From Methanobrevibacter ruminantium M1 (GTDB lineage Archaea; Methanobacteriota; Methanobacteria; Methanobacteriales; Methanobacteriaceae): DNA of 64,000 bases. Shown piece by piece: positions 1-8,025 of this stretch; the first letter of the stretch is position 1, and every line of letters starts with the position of its first letter. Below the pieces are notes generated by a model. That model had not been told where the DNA came from. It did no database searches and saw nothing but the letters and a program-made list of their open reading frames with translations. The stretch covers positions 2,541,001 to 2,605,000 of the forward strand of contig NC_013790.1 of NCBI RefSeq assembly GCF_000024185.1, read 5' to 3'. Both the position numbers and the translations under genes were made by a program.

Positions 1-341
1 TTAAAAAATGATAAAAAAAATAATTAAAAATAAAGGTTTTTAGCTCTTTTTAGCCATTTTAAAGCATTATAATATAAGTATTACTTTTTTATGAAAACTC
101 AAAAACTAAAATTATTTTTACCATATTATTTTCATAATCTGATTAGGAAAATCTATTTAAAATCTAAAATAGGCAATTGATAATTAAGTATGATTGACTT
201 GAGAAAATAAATTGAAACCATATATAAAATAACTAATAATTTAATATTTCCATATCATACGAACAATATGAAAAAAGTATTACTTATGAAAGCTTTTTAT
301 ATGATAAAATAACAAATATATAATTGCTAATGCAATGCAAA

Positions 342-422
342 AAAAGTTCATAAAAATATCCTCTAAGTTTATTCACTCATAATATTACTCCATAATTACA
401 AAACTTAGAGGATTGAACTTTT
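342..422. repeat. Long inverted repeat, hairpin-forming element
   Basis: A perfect 13-bp inner arm (358-370, ATCCTCTAAGTTT) pairs with 401-413. A 9-bp outer arm (342-350, AAAAGTTCA) pairs with 414-422. The arms are separated by a 7-base bulge on the left only, and the loop is 30 bases. On the minus strand the hairpin is followed by a run of seven T, as in an archaeal terminator or small RNA 3' end. A TATA-like TTTTATATGATA lies at about 295-306 on the plus strand. Function unknown. Confidence 0.6.
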
Positions 423-662
423 AAAGCCAAATAACTATTTTTAAACTCTTTTTCTATAAAATTTTTAAAAAAATACTAAAATTTTTCCCTATTTTTAAAA
501 ATAAGTAAAAACAACTATTTTCTTAAAAAAAGTAATACTTTTTTGATAAATTTCTTAAAATAAAAAGCACTTTAAAACTAGTTTTAAAATTCAATATATT
601 TTTATTATTATATTCAAAAAATAAGGAATTTAAATAGAAAAATTGTAAAAAGCTAAAAAATT

Positions 663-786
663 ACTTTGAAAAAATAAGAATTAAAATAGGAAATAAAAAA
701 ATCACATTGAAAAAAAATAGAATTCGAATAGGAAATAAAAAAAAATGACTTTGAAAAAATAAGAATTAAAATAGGAAATAAAAAAA
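663..786. repeat. Tandem imperfect repeat, about 42 bp x 3
   Basis: Three imperfect copies of a unit beginning (A/C)(A/C)(T)TTGAAAAAA and ending in AGGAAATAAAAAAA start near 663, 704 and 747. They lie immediately downstream of the coaBC stop. No coding or structural role is visible; slipped-strand expansion of spacer DNA is the simplest explanation. Confidence 0.6.
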
Positions 787-857
787 TAGAAATTAGCACC
801 ATCATCTAAAGATTAGAAAAGCACCAATTATAAAAAAAGATTAAAAGCAAGAAATAG

Positions 858-2078
858 TTAAATTTTATTAGCGATTTCCTTAAATATTGATTTAGCTATC
901 TCAGACTTGGAATTAAGACCTACTTTTTTAATCTCATCACTTACAAGAATCACTTCATTGGAATCAGATCCAAACTCACAGCCCTTCTTATAAACATCAT
1001 TTGCAACAACCAAATCTGTACCTGCGTCTTGCATTTGAGTTTTAGCACATTGAATCATTCTTTCCTCTGGAATATTATACTCTGCCTTAAATCCAACTAA
1101 AAATATGTCTGGATTAATCTTCTTTATCTGATGAATAATCTTGGCAACAGGTTCGAACTCTAAGGAAAGATTTAATGATGAAGAAATCTTATAATCCTCC
1201 TTAACAATAGGAGCAAAGTCTGAAACTGCAGCAGTGGCAATGAATACATCAAAATCTGGAACCAATTCAATTGTCTTTTCGCTCATAACGCTACTGGATT
1301 TTGCATCAATCACATCAAAGACCTTAGGAATCTCCACTTCATGATGTGCAGCAAGGATTTTTAAATTAGCTCCAAGCCTATAAGCCTCTTTAGCCAATTC
1401 AAGACCCATCTTACCAGAGGACCTATTGGATATTCCCCTAATAGGATCTATCTCTTCAAATGTTCCACCTAAACTTATCAAAACATTTAATCCTGCAATT
1501 TTAGAAAGCATTTCCATATTTAAATCTTCAATTTCGCTTTCATCTAAAGAATCGTCAGTTAAATTCTTTTTAACCCTATCAAGATTAACAGTGCGAATGG
1601 ATTCAAGAACAATATCCCCAATAGCTGGGAATTTTGCCTTGCCCTCATCCAAGCGAGGATTTAAGAAAACAATTCCCTCTTCCTTTAGCTTTGCCACATT
1701 CTCACTCACTGCATCATACATTGAATCATGCATAGATGGAACAAATACGATAGGAGTGTCATGGCCATAGGCAGTTATCAGAAGGGTGTTTACAGGATTA
1801 TCTGAAATTCTATAAGCGAATTTACTTATTGTATTTGCAGTGGCTGGAGCAACTAAAATTAGGTCTGCTTGAGAATATTTAACATGCTCAATCTTTCCAG
1901 TGAGCTCTAGAACAACCTCTTGACCTGTTGCAAACTCTAAAGCATTTGGATGAATGATCTTTGTAGCCTCTTGGGTCATAAATGCCTTGACTGAATGGCC
2001 TTGACGCTTAAATTCACGAGCTAACTTAACAGTTTCCACTGCAGCTACACTGCCTGTTACACATAATACAATTTCCAT
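858..2078 (-). CDS. coaBC: Bifunctional phosphopantothenoylcysteine decarboxylase / phosphopantothenate-cysteine ligase
   Basis: Catalyses two successive steps of coenzyme A synthesis: joining cysteine to 4'-phosphopantothenate, then decarboxylating the product with an FMN-dependent domain. The N-terminal flavoprotein domain (about residues 1-170) opens with a nucleotide-binding strand (VLCVTGSVAA), carries the expected active-site His in EHVKYS, the APATANT segment, and PSMHDSMY where bacterial enzymes have PxMNxxMW. The C-terminal ligase domain (about 190-406) contains GGTFEEIDPIRGISNRSSGKMG and the FVxLVGFKAE-like segment. At 406 residues it has the usual length. The ATG start follows GTGATT. 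It appears monocistronic. Family assignment is firm; the Asn-to-His change in the decarboxylase motif is worth comparing with other archaeal enzymes. Confidence 0.95.
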   Translation of the reverse strand: MEIVLCVTGSVAAVETVKLAREFKRQGHSVKAFMTQEATKIIHPNALEFATGQEVVLELTGKIEHVKYSQADLILVAPATANTISKFAYRISDNPVNTLLITAYGHDTPIVFVPSMHDSMYDAVSENVAKLKEEGIVFLNPRLDEGKAKFPAIGDIVLESIRTVNLDRVKKNLTDDSLDESEIEDLNMEMLSKIAGLNVLISLGGTFEEIDPIRGISNRSSGKMGLELAKEAYRLGANLKILAAHHEVEIPKVFDVIDAKSSSVMSEKTIELVPDFDVFIATAAVSDFAPIVKEDYKISSSLNLSLEFEPVAKIIHQIKKINPDIFLVGFKAEYNIPEERMIQCAKTQMQDAGTDLVVANDVYKKGCEFGSDSNEVILVSDEIKKVGLNSKSEIAKSIFKEIANKI

Positions 2079-2230
2079 ATAATCACTTCAAAATAAAAAC
2101 AAAATTAAAAAATTAACTTAAAAGAAAAGAAAAAAATTTTAATGCAAATAGAAAAAACAATTAAATTATTAAATTAATGCAAATAGAAAAAATCAAAAAA
2201 TTAAATTAATTAGAAACTAACTAAATTAAT

Positions 2231-2794
2231 CTAATTTGTTGAATTATTAAATTTAAGATTATTTATTATAAAGTCAAAAGTGCTTTCTTCCTCTGCAAAC
2301 TTGCTCTGTGGCGCAGTACATAAGATAACATAAAGGTCATCCCCTTGCTTAAACCAAATGGCCTTATGCTGTTTTAAAAAACCGGTCTTACTTGAGGTAT
2401 AACCTGCTTCCATACCTTCGGTACCTGCAATTGACACATTTCCTTCATATAGAATATCGTAAGAAGAGTCTCTTCCTAAAGCTTTATAATTATTATTGAA
2501 TTCATACGAAAGAGAATTATAACTTGTTTTCTTTTCAATATTTATATTAACACTACTAAAACCCGCTGAGTCTTTAGAAGCAGGGTCTGCAGCTGCTATA
2601 GCTGTAGTATTAGATTCAGATTTCGCTTCCACCCAATCACCTGGAATTAACATTGTAATTCCATTTTTGCTTATCTCTATAGACTCTTGGGACTTATCTA
2701 CAGTATTTTGAGAGTCCTTATAGTTTTTATAAACTAAAGAACCTCCAATAACCAATATAACTATTATAAAAATAATACCAATAATCTTTTTCAT
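2231..2794 (-). CDS. Membrane-anchored PsbP/DUF1795-like protein
   Basis: 187 residues. A single N-terminal hydrophobic segment (residues 4-23) acts as an uncleaved anchor or signal, leaving an extracytoplasmic domain. That domain begins GITMLIPGDWVEAKS and ends with a TFDFIINNLKF helix, the layout of small PsbP-like or DUF1795 beta-sandwich domains (short strand with 'IP.gW', long alternating strands, final helix). No catalytic residues are recognisable. Start ATG is preceded by GGAGA. It resembles in layout the secreted protein at 53280-53777. Function unknown; possibly a surface ligand-binding or stress protein. Confidence 0.6.
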   Translation of the reverse strand: MKKIIGIIFIIVILVIGGSLVYKNYKDSQNTVDKSQESIEISKNGITMLIPGDWVEAKSESNTTAIAAADPASKDSAGFSSVNINIEKKTSYNSLSYEFNNNYKALGRDSSYDILYEGNVSIAGTEGMEAGYTSSKTGFLKQHKAIWFKQGDDLYVILCTAPQSKFAEEESTFDFIINNLKFNNSTN

Positions 2795-2973
2795 AATTTA
2801 TCTCCAATGGAAAATAAATACTTAAATAACTAATAAATTTAATAATCGCTTAATATAAGCATTTTAAAACAAATAAATAAAAATCCATTCCAATAAACGC
2901 CAAATAAAAGCAATTATTAAAACAATAAAATTAATAAATCGTCGAATAATTAAAATTTAAACTAAAAGGCTTG

Positions 2974-3708
2974 CTAATCAATCGATACCGAACCAGAACC
3001 ACCACTGGAATAGCCAGAACCTCCACTAGAGTAAGAAGAACCTCCACTAGAATAACCAGAGCCTCCACTTGAATAGCCAGAACCTCCGCTAGAATAACCA
3101 GAGCCTCCACTTGAATAACCTGATCCGCCATAGGAATTATAAGAATTATAAGAACTTCCACTAGAATAATCGCTTGAATAAGAGTTTGAGGAGTATTTAG
3201 TATAATTTGAAGTACGATTGTACTTATAAGTCTGTTTTACTTCAGGAAAAGCTGTGTCATTAATTGTTGCACTAGCTGTAATAATATCTCCTACATCACT
3301 ATTTGTATTTTCGCTAAATATTCCAAAGCTAATTCCAGCACCAAATGCAAAAAGCAAGAAAATAACTGCTAAAGCAATATACCACGGGCTAGTTCCTCCG
3401 CTTTTGGTTTTCTTTCCTCTAGAATTAATATTATAAGATTCAGGATTGTGGATGTATTTTTCAACTAAACGTTCATCCTCATCACGACTTTTTTGATAAT
3501 TAGCATCTTCATATTTTGAATAAGGGCGAGGAGAAACCTTCTTTTTGCCTTGCATAGTCCTTATCCTATTGCTAGTATCAATTGTATCGATCTTATGCCT
3601 ATACTGGTTTGAAAGATAGATGTATTTCTCTTCGGAAATCAGACCATCATTATAATCTCTTTCAAGATTCTTTAAAATCTGCATAAGCTTCATTTTATCT
3701 TGATTCAT
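2974..3708 (-). CDS. Single-pass membrane protein with Gly/Ser/Tyr repeat tail
   Basis: 244 residues in three parts. The N-terminal 45 residues are a charged helix resembling SHOCT-type short helices (LKNLERDYNDGLISEEKYIYL). A basic linker leads to one membrane segment at about 109-131. The outer tail (about 165-240) is Tyr/Ser/Asn-rich and ends in about eight copies of a GYSSGGS heptad, encoded by a 21-bp DNA repeat (about 2985-3130). The start has a textbook GGAGGTAAAAT-ATG. The tail should be flexible and extracytoplasmic, so it may be a wall-spanning or adhesive spacer. The family is not recognised. Confidence 0.75.
   Translation of the reverse strand: MNQDKMKLMQILKNLERDYNDGLISEEKYIYLSNQYRHKIDTIDTSNRIRTMQGKKKVSPRPYSKYEDANYQKSRDEDERLVEKYIHNPESYNINSRGKKTKSGGTSPWYIALAVIFLLFAFGAGISFGIFSENTNSDVGDIITASATINDTAFPEVKQTYKYNRTSNYTKYSSNSYSSDYSSGSSYNSYNSYGGSGYSSGGSGYSSGGSGYSSGGSGYSSGGSSYSSGGSGYSSGGSGSVSID
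2985..3130. repeat. 21-bp in-frame tandem repeat
   Basis: About seven copies of a 21-bp unit encode the GYSSGGS heptads in the tail of the preceding membrane protein. Copies differ mainly at synonymous positions (for example GAATAGCC, GAATAACC), which suggests that the heptad is kept by selection. Copy number is likely to vary between strains. Confidence 0.8.
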
Positions 3709-4091
3709 ATTTTACCTCCTATAAGTTGATTATAGAATTTAAAAATATTTATAAGAATTAATAATTGTTAAAAATTAAAAAAATTCAAAATTCAATTTCT
3801 TTTCAAGAATTTTGATAATAAATATTTTGTTTATAATATTATTATATATTGCTTTTATATATTATAAATACTCTTATAAAAAACTGAAAAAATTATTAAA
3901 AATTCGAATTTAAAAAAGGAAACCTTATAAAAAAAACTAAGAATAATTAAAAAAATAACTAAAAAAAAAGTTAAAAAAAGAAATATGAATTAATAAAAAA
4001 AATAGAGCCTAAATTAAAAAAAAACAGAATAATGATAAAAATAATGATAAAAATAATTAATAAAGTAAAAAGAAAAGAATTTAGAGAAATC
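3709..4091. other. AT-rich spacer
   Basis: 383 bases between two minus-strand genes. The part next to 3708 presumably holds the promoter of the repeat-tail membrane protein (TATA-like TATATATT near 3842-3860). Beyond homopolymer A/T runs nothing else is visible. Confidence 0.5.
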
Positions 4092-4919
4092 TTAATCGAA
4101 TAGTTCTCTAGAATAAACTGGATAAGAGCCTAAAATCTTAAAAAATGAAGTGTTGTCCTCCAAATTATTTAGAATTTTAGCAATATTCTCATCCAACCTA
4201 TGACCTTCCAAGTCAACAAAGAAAATATAATGGCCCAATCCTTCTTTAGATGGACGTGACTCAATTTTAGTCAAGTTAATGTTTTCACTGGCAAAATAAC
4301 CCAATAACTCATAAAGTCCACCAGGCTTATCTTCAAATAATGAAAAGGAGATGGAAGTCTTGTCATTTCCGGTAATTGGAGAATCTTCAGTATCCAAAAC
4401 CACAAAACGAGTCTCATTATTATAATTCTCTTGAATGTTTGTGTCAATGACCTTTAAATCATATAATTCTGCAGCCTTCAAAGTTCCAATAGCTGCATCC
4501 TCCCCAGTTTCAGCCACATGTTTAGCTGCAGCTGCAGTGCTTAAAGTATAATGGGCGACCATATTGTGCCTTTCAAGATAAGGCTGGCATTGCCCTAAGG
4601 CTTGAGCATGCGAATAAACGTTTTCAACCTCATCCACTGAAATATCAGAGGCCGCCAATAGATTATGATTGATTGGAATGATTATCTCATTTCTAATCTT
4701 CAAATCAAAATTATGAATCAATGAATCTAAAGTTAGACTAACTGGACCTTCTATAGAGTTTTCAATTGGAACAAGCCCATATCTGCATTCCCCTCGCTCA
4801 ACTGCATCCATTACAGACTGTATGGAACAGTATGAAATCAAATTATCGCTAAGCAGTGATGCAGCTTCGTGAGAAAATGTTCCTTGAGGGCCTAAAAATG
4901 CAACTTTATCATTTATCAT
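4092..4919 (-). CDS. pheA: Prephenate dehydratase
   Basis: Converts prephenate to phenylpyruvate, the committed step to phenylalanine. The catalytic periplasmic-binding-like domain (residues 1-180) starts VAFLGPQGTFSHEAA, contains VPIENSIEGPV, and has the catalytic TRF motif in NNETRFVVLD. The C-terminal ACT regulatory domain (about 190-270) carries the phenylalanine-binding ESRP motif (LTKIESRPSKEGLGHYIFFVD), so feedback inhibition by Phe is expected. No chorismate mutase domain is fused. At 275 residues it is the normal size of the monofunctional enzyme. RBS GGAG precedes the ATG by about 7 bases. Confidence 0.95.
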   Translation of the reverse strand: MINDKVAFLGPQGTFSHEAASLLSDNLISYCSIQSVMDAVERGECRYGLVPIENSIEGPVSLTLDSLIHNFDLKIRNEIIIPINHNLLAASDISVDEVENVYSHAQALGQCQPYLERHNMVAHYTLSTAAAAKHVAETGEDAAIGTLKAAELYDLKVIDTNIQENYNNETRFVVLDTEDSPITGNDKTSISFSLFEDKPGGLYELLGYFASENINLTKIESRPSKEGLGHYIFFVDLEGHRLDENIAKILNNLEDNTSFFKILGSYPVYSRELFD

Positions 4920-5236
4920 ATGAAAACTCCTATTAATTATAAAGCTAGTTAACTATTATTTTATTATTTAATTTACTATCTTTAATTTATTTCTTTTAAT
5001 ATAAAAAAATATGGTATAAAAACTAAAAAAAAGAGTTTGTAAATTAGTAAATGAATAAAAAAAGTACAATAATGAAAGTTAAATCTTAGTAAATAGAGTT
5101 AAGATCTTTATAAAAATAGCTTAAAAATAGCATGAAATCTTAAGAAAATAGTTTAAAAAAAATAAAAAAAAGAACATAAGGAAACCCTTATGTTAAAAAA
5201 ATAAATTAAAATTAATTATTGAGTAAAAAAACCCAA
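4920..5236. other. AT-rich spacer upstream of pheA
   Basis: 317 bases. Contains the presumed pheA promoter near 4920-5010 (TTTAATATAAAAAAATA-like on the plus reading). A short hairpin-like ATAAGGAAACCCTTAT lies at about 5175-5190, close to the 3' end of the next upstream gene, and may act in termination. No gene seen. Confidence 0.45.
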
Positions 5237-6055
5237 TTATTGAGTTTCCATCTCATAAATTAATTTTAAAAGGTCTGACTGAGTAACGATTCCTATAATC
5301 TGATCATTTGAATCAACTACAGGATAACCATTATATCCAGTCTCCAACATTGCATCTGCAAGTTCAGGAATACTTGTATCTTCACTAATTGTCTGAACGT
5401 TTGTAGACATATAATCTCCTGCAACCAGTTCCTTAATCTTGGAAGCCATATGCTTTTCAGGAGTGTGTTTCCTAAATGAAACCAATGCTTTTGCAATGTC
5501 TTTTGAAGTAATAATTCCTGCAAGTTCGTTATCTTCAGTCAATAATAGACGTCCGACTCCAGAGTCCATGATAACTTTTCTTGCATGAATCAAACGGTCA
5601 TTAGCAGATATTGAAATAATATCTGGTGTCATAATATCTTTAACTGAAACCTTTTCATAAGCTTTTGCCTTACAAAGGTATATGAAATCAGATTTAGTTA
5701 CAATTCCAACCATTTCACCATCTGATAAAACAGGAATGGCACCTATATTCTTTTCAATTAGAATATTAGCCACATCTGTCAAGTCATCATCTGCATCTAC
5801 AGTAATCAAGTCTTTTACCATAACTGTAGATACATGGAAATGAGAAGGAGCTAAATTACCATATTTAACTGATCCTAATTTATTAGCTATATCTTTTTCT
5901 GAGATAATTCCAACTAAAGATTTTTTGTTTTCATTGGTACTGGTAACTGGTATTCTTGACAAATTGTCCTTATACATCATTCTTAGACAGTCACAGATAT
6001 TTAAGTTTTTATCAATTGATACCACATTTTCTGACATTATATTTTTGATTTTCAT
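5237..6055 (-). CDS. Four-CBS-domain protein
   Basis: 272 residues made almost entirely of four CBS motifs, that is two Bateman modules. Each repeat shows the typical pattern: IMSENVVSI...SRIPVTS...GIISEKDI, VKDLITVDADDD...IGAIPVLSD...GIVTKSDF, IMTPDIISI...VGRLLLT...GIITSKDI and YMSTNVQTI...YNGYPVVD...GIVTQSDL. Such proteins bind adenosine nucleotides or S-adenosyl ligands and act as energy or ligand sensors. No effector domain is attached, so the partner is unknown. Start ATG has GGGATT upstream. A paralogue of the same layout lies next door at 6387-7307 but is transcribed separately across a 331-bp spacer. Confidence 0.85.
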   Translation of the reverse strand: MKIKNIMSENVVSIDKNLNICDCLRMMYKDNLSRIPVTSTNENKKSLVGIISEKDIANKLGSVKYGNLAPSHFHVSTVMVKDLITVDADDDLTDVANILIEKNIGAIPVLSDGEMVGIVTKSDFIYLCKAKAYEKVSVKDIMTPDIISISANDRLIHARKVIMDSGVGRLLLTEDNELAGIITSKDIAKALVSFRKHTPEKHMASKIKELVAGDYMSTNVQTISEDTSIPELADAMLETGYNGYPVVDSNDQIIGIVTQSDLLKLIYEMETQ

Positions 6056-6386
6056 TTTAATCCCAACGATAAATTTGAGATAGCTATTAAACTAAAAAAT
6101 TATTCAAAATTGAACAATGAATATCTTATCAATAATAGCATTATCAAAGATATAAACTAACTACTTACCAATAGCTATCTCTTAAAGTTCAACAATAGCT
6201 ATTTTGTTCTAAAAATTAATTTAAACACTTCAAATAATTAAATTTCCTTTAGAACAATGCAAAATCCTAACTTAATTAAGTATTAAAATAATTAAAATAA
6301 TTATTCTTAAAAAGGAATTTTAAGAACAATATTTAACTTAAAATAATCGCTCTAAAGACCATATAAAGAATAATTAAATCATTTAT
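6056..6386. other. Spacer with perfect 12-bp inverted repeat
   Basis: Lies between the two CBS genes and carries the promoter of the 5237-6055 gene. GAGATAGCTATT (6077-6088) is the exact inverse of AATAGCTATCTC (6170-6181), 81 bases apart. A further half-copy AATAGCTATT lies at 6194-6203. This is either a looping operator pair or a hairpin in the leader. Confidence 0.5.
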
Positions 6387-7307
6387 CTACTTTTTACTAA
6401 GTACAGCATTTAAAATATCTCTTTCTGTGATAATTCCTACAAGCTTGTTATCATCCACTACAGGAACACCACCAATGTTCTTTTCAGCTAATAAATCACA
6501 TAAATCTCCTAATTTAACATAAGATTCAGTTACTGAAATATTAGGTTTCACAATATCAGAGATTTGCCTTTTCAATACATCCAAACCACTGTTTGAGGTC
6601 ATGGATGCAAACATTTCCTTATCACCGAAGAATCTTAAAATATCAGTAGAAGTTACAATACCTACTAACTTGTCTTCTTCAACTACAGGAATTCTTCTTA
6701 AGTTGTTTCTAACCATAATCTTAGAACAACTTTCAATAGGGGTTCCGCAAGTAGTTGTGATAACATCTTTAATCATGAGGTCCCCAACAGTTTCATTGGT
6801 CAAGGAGCCTGCAAGTGCTAAAGCAAAATCTCTTTCAGTGACAATTCCCACCAATTTACCTTCCTTATCAACGATAGGTAAAGATCCAATACCATTTTCA
6901 GTCATTTTTGTGACACTTTCCCTAATAGTAGCCTTAGGGCCAACAGAAATTACTCCACGAGTCATAATTTCCTTGACTTGATCATTGATTGCAGCCAAGA
7001 AATTATCATTGTGTTTCTTTTCTATTATGTCAAATTTACTTCCTCCTCCAAGGAAATCAAGAATATCCATAGCTGTTACGATACCTAAAAGTTTATTTGA
7101 ACCAGGTTGAGTCACTGGCAATCTTCTGAATTCATGTTCTATCATCATTTCAGCAGCTTCTTTGATTGTCTTGGTTTGAGGAATGCTAATGACTTCTTTT
7201 TTAGCTAAAGTCATGATTTCGCCTTCATTTTCAGCCACTTTGCTTTCATGTTCAACAGAACCACGATTCATAGATTTTCTCAAATTTTTAGTGCTTTTGT
7301 CTTTCAT
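6387..7307 (-). CDS. Four-CBS-domain protein with N-terminal extension
   Basis: 306 residues. After a charged N-terminal tail of about 30 residues come four CBS motifs (MTLAKKEVISI...RRLPVTQ; IMTRGVISV...IGSLPIVD...GIVTERDF; LMIKDVITT...LRRIPVVE...GIVTSTDI; IVKPNISVT...IGGVPVVD...GIITERDI). It thus forms two Bateman modules, expected to bind adenine nucleotides. A TERD-type Asp follows repeats 2 and 4, the position that contacts ribose or phosphate in ligand-binding CBS pairs. The start has a textbook GGAGGTGTCGAA-ATG. Probably a cytosolic sensor; its target is unknown. Confidence 0.85.
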   Translation of the reverse strand: MKDKSTKNLRKSMNRGSVEHESKVAENEGEIMTLAKKEVISIPQTKTIKEAAEMMIEHEFRRLPVTQPGSNKLLGIVTAMDILDFLGGGSKFDIIEKKHNDNFLAAINDQVKEIMTRGVISVGPKATIRESVTKMTENGIGSLPIVDKEGKLVGIVTERDFALALAGSLTNETVGDLMIKDVITTTCGTPIESCSKIMVRNNLRRIPVVEEDKLVGIVTSTDILRFFGDKEMFASMTSNSGLDVLKRQISDIVKPNISVTESYVKLGDLCDLLAEKNIGGVPVVDDNKLVGIITERDILNAVLSKK

Positions 7308-7438
7308 TTCGACACCTCCGAATTTACTAAGTCTTTCAGGTCTAAACTACAAATATCTATTCTTTAAAATAAAAAAAATAAAAATTCATAATTTAATTTA
7401 GAAATATGGATTTGTGGGAAGTTCTAATGTATCATTAA

Positions 7439-7600
7439 TTCCATCATTAAATTTTCGCATCTTGAAAACTCTATTAGAATTTTAAATTTTAACTATTTAA
7501 TTCCATCATTAAATTTCCGAATCAAGAAAATTCTATTAGAATAACTTATCATTGATTCCATCATTAAATTTTCAAAGGAAAATTCTATTAGAATTTTAAA
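7439..7600. repeat. Direct repeat, three imperfect copies
   Basis: Units begin at 7439, 7501 and 7556 with TTCCATCATTAAATTT and end with (A)TTCTATTAGAAT, giving 62- and 55-bp spacings. They lie upstream of the minus-strand CBS gene. They could be multiple binding sites or simple duplication products. Confidence 0.6.
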
Positions 7601-7697
7601 TTATAAAAATTTAAAAAATGATATAGAACTAACTACATTTTTAATTATGTTATGCTTATTAATATTATTATCGATTTTATTCTAAAATTGCTAAATT

Positions 7698-7741
7698 TTC
7701 ACATCAAAATTGTTTCAATGTTGAAGCAAAATTGATGTGAA
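7698..7741. repeat. Inverted repeat TTCACATCAA / TTGATGTGAA
   Basis: Perfect 10-bp arms (7698-7707 and 7732-7741), imperfectly extended inward by AATTG/CAAAA, with a 24-base centre. Related TTGA/TCAATTTT repeats occur in the 14.2-14.45 kb spacer. Possibly an operator. Confidence 0.5.
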
Positions 7742-8025
7742 GATGTGAAAAATCCATGAAAATTAGGCTGAATTTTACAGGGTCAAATCAATTTTGACTT
7801 AAGCGTGTTAAAAAATTGAAAATATGGTATGTTAAAACTAAGAAAATATGGCGGTTAAAAATATGAAAATATGGAAATAATTCTAATTAATTAATAAAAA
7901 GAAGATAAATTGAAATTTAAAATAGCAGTCCCAAAACAATAAATATAAAACATAATTAGTATAAATAAAACAATATAATTAAATAAAATTATTCTAAAAA
8001 TTACCTAAATTTTAAAGGGATAAAA

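Larger units (their letters stand above)
1..857. other. AT-rich spacer with repeats, no gene seen
   Basis: No credible reading frame is visible on either strand. The stretch holds a long inverted repeat (342-422), three copies of an AAGTATTAC/GTAATACTT-type palindrome next to A or T runs (76-90, 271-285, 525-545), and a 40-44 bp imperfect direct repeat in three copies (663-786) just past the stop of coaBC. A gene may lie left of the window. Confidence 0.6.
7308..8025. other. Divergent spacer with direct repeats and a palindrome
   Basis: 718 bases between divergent genes. Three direct copies of a unit starting TTCCATCATTAAATTT and ending TCTATTAGAAT begin at 7439, 7501 and 7556. A TTCACATCAA/TTGATGTGAA inverted repeat spans 7698-7741. 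Two copies of AAAATATGG(C/T)-type sequence follow (7819-7875). Nothing coding is seen; promoters for both flanking genes must lie here. Confidence 0.55.

Noticed and set aside
2931..3161. 76-codon minus-strand frame of Val/Leu/Ile repeats
   Set aside because: Out-of-frame reading of the 21-bp GYSSGGS repeat in the real gene at 2974-3708.
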